Source of the DNA: Taiwanofungus camphoratus
Taxonomy: Eukaryota > Basidiomycota > Agaricomycetes > Polyporales > Taiwanofungaceae
Reading direction: 5' to 3'
Assembly (NCBI GenBank): GCA_003999685.1
Contig: CP021220.1
Span: 2,108,001 to 2,172,000, forward strand
Length of the DNA stretch: 64,000 nucleotides
The notes under the pieces are model-generated. The model had not been told where the DNA came from and searched no databases. It saw only the letters and a program-made list of their open reading frames with translations. Every line of letters begins with the position of its first letter. Within the stretch, counting starts at the first letter, position 1. Positions 1 to 12,108 of this stretch are shown here, one piece after another. The position numbers and the translations under genes are program-made.

Positions 1-467
1 ACTTGCTGTATTGTAATGTACGTTAGTTCCTGTATATTCATACATACGATCATGGACGATTCCCCTTTTTCTTATATACCACTCGTATCAATGCGACACT
101 GATTGTCTTGAAGGCAATTTTGAACTGACGGGAGCTGGCACATCCACGTTGTCTATGAGAAACGCAACTGCTGGTGATGTGATAGAATAGCAGCTCTATC
201 GCAAGAGGACTGACGTTCCTCTGAACGAGTTGTGAGTCGTGACGTAACTTCTGTGACATCTCATGTTACGTTACTGTGACACTATGTCTGCCTGTTTTAC
301 GCGATCGACTGCTCGACGGCAGCGCATTTGAAGGCGGCCTCCCCATCGAATGTTGAAATGAACTGATACCAATCTTCCAACAACTTCATTGATCCTATTT
401 ACAATTGAGAAGGCTATAAATTGTCTCAATATTTTGTCATTTTACGAATTGATCAAGGCAGAATAAC
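1..467. other. Window edge and promoter region of the TRAPPC8 gene
   Basis: I see no convincing gene here. Short open frames exist on both strands but have no recognisable domain. The right end is the upstream region of the TRAPPC8 gene and contains a TATA-like TATAAA. Confidence 0.5.
415..420 (+). promoter_or_regulatory. Possible TATA box of the TRAPPC8 gene
   Basis: TATAAA lies 48 bases upstream of the chosen ATG at 468. The spacing is plausible for a core promoter with a short leader. This is a sequence match only. Confidence 0.35.
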
Positions 468-3400
468 ATGGCGCCGACGCTACCATCGTCTCTCAGTCCA
501 CACATATGCATACTGTCCACTCCGGACGTTCAGGCAGTCTTCGAGTTCGCTGGACTTCCTCCTCTTCCTCAAGTTCTTCAGTCATTTACACCGTTGCCGC
601 AAGGTACGTATCTGAGTCATAGGGCATGTGTTACGCTGATTGACCGCCGAATATGCCAATCGAATTGTTGTTTGTTCCACTGCTCTCCAATTTGACCTTC
701 ATCAGTCACGACTCGCACAACCACATTAACGAACGTCCCGCATAGCTCATTTGCCCTCCGCTTCTCCGACTTGACTGACATCGAGGCAGCTACGCACGAA
801 GATGACGAGCAGCGCGCAGGAAGGACCATGGACTGGATGGGAGCCCGTATCTCTACACGGTGCGCCAAGTGGGTGGAGATGATGGAAAATCAAGCTGCAG
901 CCGGTGGAATGGAAAACATGTGGAAAGACAGAACGCCATGGTGGGAAGAAGTGAAAAAATGTGTCGAGGGAGATCATGTTCCAAACAGTGTTGAGGGCTG
1001 GAATCATCCTGTCTCCAGTGCGTTGAAAGGAAGTTTATTTTTGCACATGCTCAAGCTCATCAATTGTTCCGTTGTGCGGCGCATCTCAGTTATATTAGCG
1101 GTTTCGACAACGGCCGTCAATCCTCTTCAAGCGCTCCAGGACCTGAATGTTCGCCCGATTGGTCTGCCGACATGGGTTGACATCACCCATCTTCGATACT
1201 ATCTCATAATACATCCTTCTAATTCACCCTTAAGTGACCCAATGTACGTGTCCCGGCCCTGATGATTTATTACCGTGAGTTTGATGAGAATTTGTCCGTC
1301 AAATTGACTTAATCAGAGCAGAATCTCTCTTTAATGCCGTCAAGAAACAATACGGCCACAACTGTTACCTCCTACCACTTGCCCTTCCCACAGATCCATT
1401 TCCGGCACCAATCCCAATAGCTCCTCTCCCGCCGCGTCTTCCACCGATTCCCTCTCCAAATTTCGACACACCGCCTCTCGCACCTCGACCTACTCCAGCT
1501 GGACTGTCCGCTCCGGATACACCGAGACCTATTATGTCACCTATCCCCCGCTCACCAGGACCTTCCACGCTTTCGGTGAATCAAGAACATGTGATTCCAG
1601 CATCGACGCCTGCAGGCGCACACACTTTACGGCTCACAGAGGGGGATATCCAACGGACAGCGCAATTCGTGCGTGAGTTCGTTGTGCAGTGCCTCGTACC
1701 ATGGATGGAAAAGTGCGTGGTAGACTGGAATGAGCAGGTGAGTGATTCTTCACGTATGGCCCATATCTTCACCAAACTATCCGTACCGATATCACATGTG
1801 TTAGTTTTCATCGTCCCGACGATTGCCTTCGCGCCTTTTTTCTTCCACTCGCCGTCTCTTTGGATCTTCCGCCTCTTCCACAACCCCTACACCTGTCCAC
1901 ACTTCCAATCCCTCTACTTCGTCTATCTCTTCCCGCTTTACTTCGCATGCTCCCAATAGCTCCATCAGCTCTATTGCTTCCGTCTCTTCGGTAGGCACTG
2001 TGAGTGGAGGTCTGATTACGCAGCAAAGGCGACTGGCCGAATTTGCGACCATGCTGGGCGACTACAAACTTGCCATTTCGGTATGGGAGAGCCTTAGGAA
2101 GGAAGGTAAAGGGGGCTCGGTGAGTGACCTTTACATAATTGACGAGACCTCGAATAATGATTTCAAATATTTGTGATGATAGGATATTCTTCCGCTTCTA
2201 TTGTCTCCTTCGCCAGCCCTGTCCTTACACGCAGCACATGCTCTTTCGGCGTTGTTTTCTCAGTCACAAATCCAGTCCTCTTTGGAAGCCCCGGCCCATG
2301 CGGCTTTACGGGCCCTTGTGTATGCCGTTCGATGGGAGATTGGTATTGACAAGAGAGACTTTCTGGGCCCTATTCTTGACGGAGAAAGATGGTTGGTCCA
2401 GGCTGCTGGCGGTGTATGTAGCTCTCCGATACTCCTCCGAGTGACTCCTATCCCTTCGCCTTGGTAACCTGCTAGTATCAGCAGGTCACCAAGCTGAAGG
2501 GAGAACGGGGTCCTTCATCGTCGTACTGTGCATGCTGAACGGACTAAGGATTTATAAGGCAGAAGAACCCCCAACAGCGCTCTTGCTCGCGCATGCAGCA
2601 TTCCTGAGCGAGAGGAAGGGTGCACGGAGGAGATCTGCCTTGTGGTACTTCTTCGCAGCGGACAGGCTTGAAAAGATTGGCATTGTGAGTTTTATTTTCC
2701 CGTTTTTGACACAATGCAATGTATTAAGCAGGGTCTATTTGAACCTCTAGAAACCTCTAGCTATGTACTTCTTCCGAAGAGCCCATAAACTTTATAAAGA
2801 CCCATCTGATAAAGAATTCTCTCCTTCATTCTGGGAGAGTGAGGGAAAAGATCCTACTGATTGGCGAGGGTTCGAAGCGGTCCTGCCTGGAATTGAACAT
2901 GAACTAGGTGTGTACCACCACTCTAGCAGATGATTCCGGCGACTCATGTGGATTTGTATATTTTTGCACATAGGTCGACTGCTCTATACAACTGGTGACA
3001 CGGGCGGAGCCGTTCGATTATTCCTTGGGTTGCTACGATGGTCTTCATCTTCCCGCGATTGTTCACAAGTGTTTGAGAAACTCGCGAATGGGAACATCCA
3101 GCCGGAAGGCAGACAAATTTCCACCGATAAAGTGTATCTAGAGGATTTTCGGGTAGCGTTCAAAGTGACCCATTTTCTTGATTCTGAATTCCATTCGTAC
3201 TGATTGGCCTGCATCATTGATTGGTCACGCAGCATTTCAAGACGACAGAACCCGACAAATGTGAGGCTGCTGGGTTGATTCTACCGGTGACGTTCTGCAG
3301 AATGAAGCAGACTAGGGTGAGATTCCCCGGTGATGCGGTTGAAGGTGATTCGGCGGAATGGGAACAGCTAGAGAAGGACTGGCATACCTTTTGGGCGTCC

Positions 3401-5858
3401 CAAGGTCAGGAGAGGCTCGAGAAGAGTGGTAAAGCTGCTGTCGATGGTGAGCTTGTCATCCTGGAACGAGGTGCAGCTCTGACATAGATCTTGTGGTCTA
3501 GAGACATTCTGGGTAGATCTTGTCATGCAGAACCCGTTGAATGTTGAAGTCACCTTTTCCGGTTTGACCGTCACTGTACGGGAAGCTTTTTCGGATGACA
3601 TGAATCATGTCAAAGACTTCATTGAAGTAGAGGTGCTTGATGATATAGTGCTGGGAGCCAAGGATACCCGTACGGTTCGTAACCCACGAAACTGTTCATC
3701 ATTCGTTGTTCACAAGTTATATCGCTTCAGATACCTGTATCTGTCAAATGCAAGCGACCGGCATCGCTAGTCATAACCCACGTCTCATATGATTTCTTAT
3801 CCCTTCTCCGGGTTACTGAATCTCTGGCTGTTCGAGGCCGACGACTGCACGACACCCTACATCAAAGGCAAAATAAGACTTACGCCCCAGATGTACTCAT
3901 GAGAGTGGAAGTGGAGGAGGCAGGACAGCGGCTGCATGTCAACTTTGTGGATGATAGGCACCTGGTGCTGGCCCAAGGTGAATACAAGCGTATACAAATG
4001 TGGTTAACAAACTCGGGAACAAGACCCATCAGTGAGCTTTGGATGCTGGCTGGCGAAGATAATGAGATTTGGCCAGATATTGGCAAGGCAAACAATTGTG
4101 GTAAGCATCATGTAATCCACCTTTTATTCAGACGCTTATTACCTATCTAGACATGTTGTCATCTTCTTCGTCAACTACCACGGAGGTCCTGCATTCAACC
4201 AATTCGATGGCGCCTCGCATGCCATACCGCATATCATTGGAACAACTGCAAAATTCATCAAGCCTGGCGTGTGGAGACAGTGTGAAAGTTTCTGCTTGGC
4301 TTCATGCATCCCATGCCGTCGAACAAGACCTTTGCGTGCTGTTCGTGTTCCGAGAAGTGAGTCTCCTTGAACACTTTGCGATCGTGTCATTGATAGTGAT
4401 GATACAGGCACCAGAACTACCATTCCACAGTGCGCGAGTGACTCGACATTATGAAGTCAAACCGATTTTGAAAGTGGTCGCATCCTCGCGACCTAGTGGA
4501 TCGCCGGATCATACATTCCTGTTGAATGTGGAGGTAGAGAATGCTACCGAAATCAGTAACGTCCAATTGACGCAGATAACAACTATGAGCCCCTTGTGGG
4601 CATGTAGCCCACTGGGACAGTGTTGCATGTTCGTCTTTCGTCTCACTGCGTCGAGCACTGCGATAACTGAACCTCTACAGCGGTACGATTCCACCGCACC
4701 AAATTACAAGGCTTCCGTTGGGAGTGACGGCATGGAAAGATTCTTCGGGTTTCGAAGCCACGAAACAGTTCGTAGCACGTAAACTCAGAGACGTGCTACA
4801 AGGAAACCAACCAGATACATCAGATCCACCATCGATAGATCTTGTATGCGGGCATATTTCTGAGGTACAGTCCGATCGGTGATACATTCATCTGAAATGC
4901 TCAAATTCGTACAGCGTGACAGCGTCCGCTCAGTGCGCACACCCGCAATTTGTCACTTTATCCATAGCGGCAGGCGAAATCATAGCGTTCGCTCTGCAAT
5001 ATTATCGCATCCCTACATACCCGTTGATACCCACAGATTCATTTTCCCCTTGTACAATCCTTACTCAGTCGACATCCTGGTCTTTTGGGAGCTCCCAGCA
5101 CAAGGTCGCTCTGGGCATGTCCTTGTTCCAGGAATATCACTTGGTGCAGAACATGCCTCCCTGAAAAAGATCATTGAGGAAGCAGCGAGCGCAAAATTAA
5201 AGAGGTCCATGTATGCTGAGACGCAACGGGAGCGCATGGAGGTTCTTAGAGGAATAGCTGAGAGCGAATGGAACTCGGAAATGGATCCTATAGTAGTGAC
5301 GGTGCAAGATCGATGCCTGATAGAACACGATTTCCGGAAAGGGTGAGCTCTCTACTTAATCACTGCGAGTCGGATTGGATCCACTGATTTTCAAACAGAC
5401 CATGTCGTGCCTCGGTCACATTCACATTGCGGAATTATTCCTCGACCAAACCAGCCCGGGTTGTGTTTAAACTTAAATCTAATGCTGCCAACCACATCTC
5501 TCCCTCGTGAGTAACCTGCAGACCACTGTCATGGCATTGTCTGAAAGCTCTTTGCCTTAGCGAACTACTACCACCGCATTATGTGGGTCGCCTGACGCAC
5601 CGAAGCATACTTGGACCTACAGAAACGGTTACCTTCAGAGTGGAGCTTTTAAGCACTCGCCCTGGCAGCTATGCCATTGACGGATGGACTTTAAATACCG
5701 AGGTGGGTGAGGCGATGCCAGTAGAGTCAACGGGGCGTACTTCTGCTGTGGCTTCGAAAACTGCCGCCGGATGGCAGTCCGCAGGCTTATGCTATGTGCA
5801 AGGCCCATCCGCGGCAGACCGACATTGTATCACTGTTCTCGACATTGCACAGCCATAG
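468..5858 (+). CDS. TRS85: TRAPP complex subunit TRAPPC8 / Trs85
   Basis: This encodes the large subunit of the TRAPPIII vesicle-tethering complex, which with the TRAPP core activates a Ypt1/Rab1-type GTPase in ER-Golgi traffic and autophagy. The N-terminus begins MAPTLPSSLSPHICILSTPD, which I recognise as the start of fungal Trs85/TRAPPC8 proteins. Further family-like blocks follow: a WWEEVKKCV region, a long Pro/Ser-rich insert (about 1380-2000), helical repeats (about 2030-3200), and beta-rich C-terminal sequence including a VDILVFWELP block near 5090. The coding sequence is split into more than a dozen exons by introns of about 50-60 nt. The first intron (604-705) restores the frame PLPQ-VTTRT. 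The genomic span fits a protein of about 1,400-1,500 residues, normal for fungal homologues. ATG 468 was chosen because the conserved N-terminus starts there. The gene ends 85 bases from the end of the convergent acyltransferase gene. Exon borders beyond the first few are inferred. Confidence 0.88.
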
Positions 5859-5942
5859 ACGCTGCATATTCATGTTGTAAATTATTATTCTGCAGTGCTA
5901 TCGTCCAAATCTTTCATGGATATCTGTCGTCCGGTCAGCGAA

Positions 5943-7781
5943 TCAGAGTTTGCTTTCCTCGTCCGACTTCCTATCTAGATACCACAACGTAGCATTCCTA
6001 AGTTCCTGAAACCATTCGCTGACCAATGCGTCGTTGTACGCATTTGCATCCCAATTTATGAGAAACTTGATCTGACCATAGGCAAAAGCCGACCCGAGGT
6101 AGAAGTCTGCTGGTCTGACGTGCACATGGGTTTCCCAGTCTATAATACGCAAGACAACATCTTCCACCTTGTCCATGCTCATAGACACCTGATACTGTGG
6201 CCGTGCTGTTTCAAGGTGCTTCCACGACGCAGACAGAGGGTTGAAGGTGGGAATGGGATATTCACTAGGCTGTACTGCATCCATCTAGAGATCAGCTGTC
6301 ATCAGGCCCCTCCCTCACAAGACTATCGAAGGACTGTCTCACGTTGCCGATACTCGATATTCCTAGAGTATAAACAAGAGGGTCTCCTGCAATGCCTACG
6401 ATTAACGAATCTTCATGATTACATTCACCACGAAGTGCTTTACGCCACCGTAGGGCCGTGCGTTTCTTTCTTGCAACAGACCTGTGTAGTCCAGCCTCCG
6501 TAATATCTAGAAATAAAGGGTGCGTCATGATCTTGTTGAGTTGCCTCTTTATTGCTCTGCAACGAAGAATGAAACGTGCGTCCGACATCAAAAATGAGAA
6601 AGGAGGCGCTCCGTCTTCAGACAATCCAGAGGCTGGATGGGTTGATGACTCAGTGAATGAAGGCATGAAAGGAAGGCTGCACGAGAAAAAGTCGATCGAC
6701 AGGCAAACTTCAGTGCCGCCTCCTTGTCGCAGCCACCCAGGGTCAAGGTACGGCCGCAAACTCACTGGCCCGTAGAAGTGCATTGGCTGCCGCTTTCTCC
6801 ACTCCCAGTCGACTTGCGCTATTTTCCCCCGGCAATACTGCCTGTGCAATACGCGGGCTGTGGCTAGTTGCGAGATAACATGGAGAGCGGCGCTGAATGT
6901 GAACTTGTACCGACGGCAAGTCTCCAAGACGCGAGCGGAGGTCAAGCCAGGCAATACTAAGCTCAAGTTTCGTTTCAGAGCAGGCGTGCGATAGGTACTG
7001 GGCGTAATAACACCAGGGATCGTATGACCACCCTAAGCATAAGTAGCGAATGTGAGAGTGGCGACAGCACGATAGATTGAGGGTCTACCTGCATCTTTGA
7101 CTGTCGAATGGTCAACAACACGATGGCGATGGCGCGACGCCACTTCTGCCGCGGCTTGCTCATCCGCAGGGTTGGATTGAGGTCCTCAGACGCAGCCGCC
7201 ATCGCGAGCCTGTTCTCCAGATCGGGCACAAAATCAATGGAAGGAGACGACAATAGGTCGAAGAACGTTCGACATAGCGTAGCCTGGGCGACTGCGTCTG
7301 TTATGACATGCGACACGTTGAGAACGATATGGTAGAGGCCCGTCTGACCAGTGCGCCTCAACACATACATTCGGGCGGGGAGATCGAGGAAGGATCGCTG
7401 GGGGCCGCGTATGAGGTCGTCAATGAACTGCGAGACTTCCTCAGCGTTCTCGACAGCCCCAAAGGTGAGCTCTCCGGGGAGCAGCTCAGTCAGACGCCGC
7501 TCGGATACTACAAAGTGCAGCGCGTCACACCCGTCCTTGAGCTGTATTCGCGCTCCTAGAAGGGGGAACCGCTGCTTGACAGCGGTCCACGCCCTAACAA
7601 CGTTCTCCTGGCTGAAGAGATCGCTGCTATGCGGGTTCAGGGTCTGCGCAACGTACTGGAAGATCACATCTGAAGTGCCATCGAAGGCGCTGTCCCAATA
7701 GTAGCCAGTTTCGTTCAGACCCAAAGGGCGAGTATAGGTGCGGCTACCTTCTGTTGTGTTCAATTGCGTCCAAGGCGCCAT
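5943..7781 (-). CDS. Condensation/alcohol-acetyltransferase-fold CoA-dependent acyltransferase
   Basis: Three exons join cleanly: 7781-7089, 7032-6343 and 6284-5943. Introns 7033-7088 and 6285-6342 both have GT-AG ends, giving a protein of 574 residues. The catalytic HxxxD motif appears as HVITDA in exon 1, in the usual position for the condensation/chloramphenicol-acetyltransferase fold, and the length is usual for fungal stand-alone members such as Tri3-like acetyltransferases. I do not see a clear DFGWG motif, so the second active-site landmark is weak or diverged. The start at 7781 (MAPWTQLN) is preferred over an in-frame ATG at 7859 because the intervening residues look unlike the family. 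The substrate cannot be told from sequence. No polyketide synthase, NRPS or other pathway gene is adjacent, so a role in a biosynthetic cluster is not supported here. Confidence 0.8.
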
Positions 7782-8178
7782 AGTAGATATAGGCAGTGGC
7801 TTAGTATCTGTATATTCGAGCCGAGTGCAGAACCAACTGTACAAAGGCGATAGAAGCACCTGCTGAGTCCAGCAACATACGAACTGTCCTCACGGCGCGA
7901 ATATAACGTTTGATGGAATGATGATCATCGAACTGGCAAGCTCAACGTCTTCGACCATCAATATTGTACACACACGATGATTACAATTGAAAATGTTCTC
8001 AAACACCGATACATATACACATATGGTGTTTCCAGTCCGTACAGCCAAGGATAAAGCTATAATTCAGATGCAAGTGAAGTGCCGAAATGATCTGTACGAG
8101 TCATATACCTTGTACGTGTACATCTCGTTCCAATATAGCCGATCATTGAACCTATGAACGTTTGAGATCGAGATTCAC
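7782..8178. other. Intergenic region between two minus-strand genes
   Basis: About 400 bases lie between the start of the acyltransferase gene and the end of the Mpv17-family gene. The region should hold the acyltransferase promoter and the Mpv17 terminator. It is AT-rich with ATATACACATATG-type stretches. I see no gene. Confidence 0.5.
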
Positions 8179-9083
8179 CTACTCGCCCTTGGCTTCACGA
8201 TCTTTTCTCTGCTTTGCCTCGGCTTCCAGGCGTATTTTCTTCAATTTTATATTGAAGTAGGTCTACAAGCAGCGTAAGTCCAAACAATACTTAACTGGAC
8301 AGATCCAATTTGGGCCACATACACCAGTGAGGAATTGCACAATGTTCATGAAAGGCACCCAAAGTTCCGGTGACAGATACCTTTGGGCGATCACCATAGT
8401 GAGTGGCAATGTCATCCATGTGACCTGTAGAAACGTTAGCAAAAGCCTCGTACACTGATCTCGACAAGACAACGCACCCGCAAAGCGCGGAAGAATCCCG
8501 CCCTGACGGTCTTCGCAATGTCATCAATACTTCTTGCACCGTTGATGATGGACGTGCAGATCAAGTAGACTATGTAGCATCAAAGTGTTAGGATATCAGA
8601 TCATGCAGTACCTCCGCAAAATTCTTTCCTAGACTCACTTGCCACTTGAATGGGCGCGACTACCAGGTTACCGACGAGCAGCTGCCCGATCTTCGCAGCC
8701 AGGCCCGTCTTCCCAGCGAACAATTTCTGAGTCTGACCAACAAGCACATGGCTCATGGGCGCAGACACGAAACACCCATACAAGGCCATCGTCGGCGCCT
8801 TCTTGTTTATCTTCGCCCGGGCAAGTGCATGTGCGTAGAGGGGTGCATCTTTGGGCACGCGCTGCGCGGGTACGCCGGCGAGATGCGAAGCAAGCACCTC
8901 CTGGCAAAACTGCAGGACACCTGTGTACACACAGGTCACTGGTCAGTCCTGGTGTCAGCTGGACGACGACGCACTAGCTGTGAGCGCCTTCGTCCTCAGC
9001 GGATGAGAAATGAGAGAGCGTGTGTACGCGGCGAGCAGCGGGTTGACCTTCCTGGGATGCGCAGTCGCCATTACGGTGCTCAT
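8179..9083 (-). CDS. Mpv17/PMP22 family membrane protein
   Basis: This is a small integral membrane protein of the Mpv17/PMP22 (PXMP2, Sym1) family, found in peroxisomal or inner mitochondrial membranes and thought to form channels or help membrane homeostasis. Family features are the N-terminal block HPLRTKALTAS-VLQFCQEVLA, the block LYGCFVSAPMSHVLVG, and the later GFFPRFAG and FLTG-TYFN segments near the C-terminus. The protein ends in a basic, charged tail, KQRKDREAKGE. Exon 1 runs from ATG 9083 to 8975. A 54-nt intron (8921-8974) follows, and at least three more introns break the gene, for a protein of about 230 residues. The start was chosen because it gives the family-typical N-terminal arm. 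Whether it acts in mitochondria or peroxisomes cannot be decided from sequence alone. Confidence 0.82.
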
Positions 9084-9548
9084 GGTGGTCGTGCTCGAGC
9101 TAGCTCGTGAAAAGACTGGGGGACGTTAGGTGGGGCGCCCCCGCGCGCGAGAGGAGGGTTTGTTATAACCACACATTGAGGTCGAGTTGCCGCAGCCGTC
9201 TCATGAGCGTGAAACTAGGGAAGTGTGCCATGTGAAGACCGGCCGGATAGGCCGGGCCTTCTCTACCCCGCGCCATCCATTCTACGCTCGCATACACTCC
9301 AGACTACCCCAGAGTATTGCAGTTGCCGACATGCTCACAATAGATTGACCCAGTTACGCTCTACATTCACCGAGAACAACCCCCCCACTCAGTTTCAAAA
9401 CCTCTAATCGGCCATCATCGGAACGTTAGAAGGCATGTAAGATAGCGATATATATGTAAATGATATCCGAGCCGGCGTATAACAGATCGTCTCAAAGGTG
9501 CCTCTATGTCAAAACCGCCTAGAGATGGAACAGCAACATAATCCGAAC
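9084..9548. other. Intergenic region between the Mpv17-family and YHM2 genes
   Basis: The region carries the promoter side of the Mpv17-family gene and the 3' side of the YHM2 gene. It includes a CCGGCCGGATAGGCCGG-like GC-rich patch near 9240. I see no supportable gene. Confidence 0.45.
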
Positions 9549-11052
9549 CTATTTGCCCTTGACCCTGCAGCGGAAGGTCAGTGTCAACTCAGCATGCAAC
9601 ACAAACATCAGATGGACGCACCAGGCCTTTACGTAGTCTGCAAAGGAGACCATGCATATCGTCTGCCAGATACCGAGGCCAATACGTGGTGTGACACCAC
9701 GGTACAGGCCCTTGATGCCATTCTCCTTGTAGATGTACGATAGCGTGTTGACGATCGTGACCTTCTGTGGGCGGTTCGGCGACGTCGACTTCGCCATTGA
9801 TTGCATCTATGCAAAGAGATCGGATCATGTCAAAATTACCGGGGAGTAGGTGACTGACCTCCACTCGTACGACCTCGATAGGCTGATTCCACGTTGCCAA
9901 TGCACCGCCGATTGTCGACGACGTGATCTTCTCCAACGCACTCAGCTTGTCGTTTTCACCCTTGCCCTTCATATTCCGGATGGTGCTCTCAGCTAACCGC
10001 GCGAAGCCCATCCTACATGCAGATTGTCATGGTCATTAACATCCTGCTATCCGGGATCAACGATTGACACAGAGTAAACCCACCGTGAACCCCAGTTGGT
10101 CATTTGTCGCACGGCAACTGCATTGACCCCCTTGTTGATCCCCCTGATCCCCTCTCGGCGATAGATGTCCGCAAAGACCGCCCAGGTTGATGGAGGCTTC
10201 ACACCTGCCGCGGCCTGTTTATGTCTTGTGATTTCTGCGGTCTTCATACATGTCGATACACCTGAGGACGAATAGAACGTTAGCTACCGCGTGGACAGCT
10301 TTTGTAGCAGACACGCTCGAGAAGCACCCAAAGCCTCACAACATGGGCGACAAGAGGTCTTATCCTCGAAATACAGTTATACATACCCATCGTGGCATAA
10401 GCCTGCGCAATACCACCAGTCATGCCCCCCAATAGACCAGATACGGCGGGGCTAATGCCTACGGCCATGGTCGCAGTCTCAATCTCAGACGCAGTGAACA
10501 GCAGGACTGCACCCTTCGTGGACGCCTCTATCCACGCCTTATTGTAACATGTTCAATCAGCCCGATAGACCAGCCCCAAAGACATGAAAGACAGACCCAA
10601 GGGATGAGACCCTGGTAGAAACCCAAGACACCTCCACGACTCCATATCGTCTGTATGGCCTGGAACATGGTCTGTGACCGTACGGCAGCCATCTGGGTCT
10701 TCAAGACTTCTAGTGGTTGGCCTAGTGTCGTGACCTGTTGTACCGTCAGTGTAAGACATGTGTGAGACGCTCAGAATGAAGCCCGCTCGCCTCCTGCGAT
10801 GTAGTGCATCAGTAACCATATAGCAGGGAAACGGTGTTGCACCCACAAACTATTGGTACGAGATCAGCCATGATATGTCAATGATCTGCGCTGCCGTGAG
10901 GGGAACTGCAAATGAAATACCATGTTCATGATAGCACCTACCGCGAGTGGTCAGTATCCACGTGCGACCTGTGTAACTACCGATGCGCACTCACCGACAG
11001 CAATATTGGACCAATTGACACCTTTCTGACCGGGCTCTTTTCCGACGGCCAT
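9549..11052 (-). CDS. YHM2: Mitochondrial citrate/oxoglutarate carrier YHM2
   Basis: This is a member of the mitochondrial carrier family in the inner membrane. In yeast, Yhm2 exchanges citrate for oxoglutarate, supports cytosolic NADPH supply, and was also described as an mtDNA-binding protein. Diagnostic blocks, read in order on the minus strand, are [105 protein letters not shown] and [17 protein letters not shown]. These are close to yeast Yhm2. Many short introns interrupt the gene. The last intron (9565-9621) rejoins the frame to end YVKAWVKGK. A very short exon is probably needed near 10760-10900 to supply the residues just before VTTLGQ; I could not place it with confidence. ATG 11052 ([11 protein letters not shown]) matches the usual short N-terminus. 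Confidence 0.93.
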
Positions 11053-12108
11053 GGCGACGATGTTGGAGGGTTCAGAGACGGGGGTGAGAGGGAGAGGTTG
11101 GGTAATGAGTTGACAGCGGAAATATTGGGGAGGAGTGACAGCCGGCTGTTTGGCTTCCACAAACAATCAGGGCCTCTTTCACGGAAACGCAATCGCGCAG
11201 ACGCTCGTGTCGTTCCACTTATCAATGGCACGATCATATCCAACTCTGCACGTGTATGCTTAACTGTGCTACTAGCAGAATGCTGGGCCGACATAAGTAC
11301 CTGCTTGGACAAGTACTGTGTTGTCTGTCGAGGTCAGCTGAAGGAGGTAAGGGAACTAGCAGCAGCTTGTATGTAAGATCATACCCAATTTTGGGAATTG
11401 CCCCATGGGACCCTCGCGGGTCCAGGGTCCTTCTCCGCATAAGCCATTTACTACTCTCACTCCGGGTCGCTGTGCGATTCAATCTTCACCAGCTTTTTGC
11501 CGCTCACACAACCCCCCAGAGTCTGAGCAATGATACATGTGAACGACGACAGACTAGGCCGTGCAAGTCAATGGCGACATGTGGGCGCTTCTTCAAGGGA
11601 ACTTCAGGCTCAGTTCCGGCCCACACATCGACTGGGAGTGGTGCAGTCCAGATTCTCAGGTGTCATCTTTGAATTGTCTTCCGCTGAAGTCTGGCTGTTT
11701 TCCCTCGCTAAGGACTTCAAGACAGACGAGAGACAATGCCCCTGTTTCATGTCAGGGAATTTGATCTATGCTGCTGCTTCTTTAGGTAAGGCGGCGGCGA
11801 CACATTTCAAAAGTTTCAACGGGCCGCCCATTTCTCGACGAAGTGCGACATCACGGAACAAGTACTGAGGCGATGGTCTGTCATCGCCGTAACAATTTGA
11901 CATGACGCAGAGGTCAGTCGGGCGGAAGCAAATCCAATATTTAGAGTGTACTTCAGATTTCTCTTCCTTCCTCTTTCACTTTATGTTTTGTTGCAATATC
12001 TGCACCCCCATAGTCCAGCTCAGCCCAACAACATTCAAATACGTGAGTAGAAATCTCACAAGGGCTGGCTTGAATTTATCATTGACGAGATTGCAGTTCT
12101 ACTCTGCC
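11053..12108. other. Divergent intergenic region, about 1 kb
   Basis: The region lies between the starts of YHM2 (-) and the F-box gene (+), so it should hold both promoters. Several open frames of 70-150 codons overlap here on both strands, but none shows a domain or consistent splice structure. I treat it as non-coding. Confidence 0.5.

Noticed and set aside
5943-7781. The acyltransferase and the P450 (35246-37445) as parts of a metabolite cluster
   Set aside because: They are about 27 kb apart with housekeeping genes between them, and no core synthase is present.
11256-11868. Overlapping open frames of 110-140 codons between YHM2 and the F-box gene
   Set aside because: They overlap in several frames, show no domain or splice logic, and lie in a divergent promoter region.
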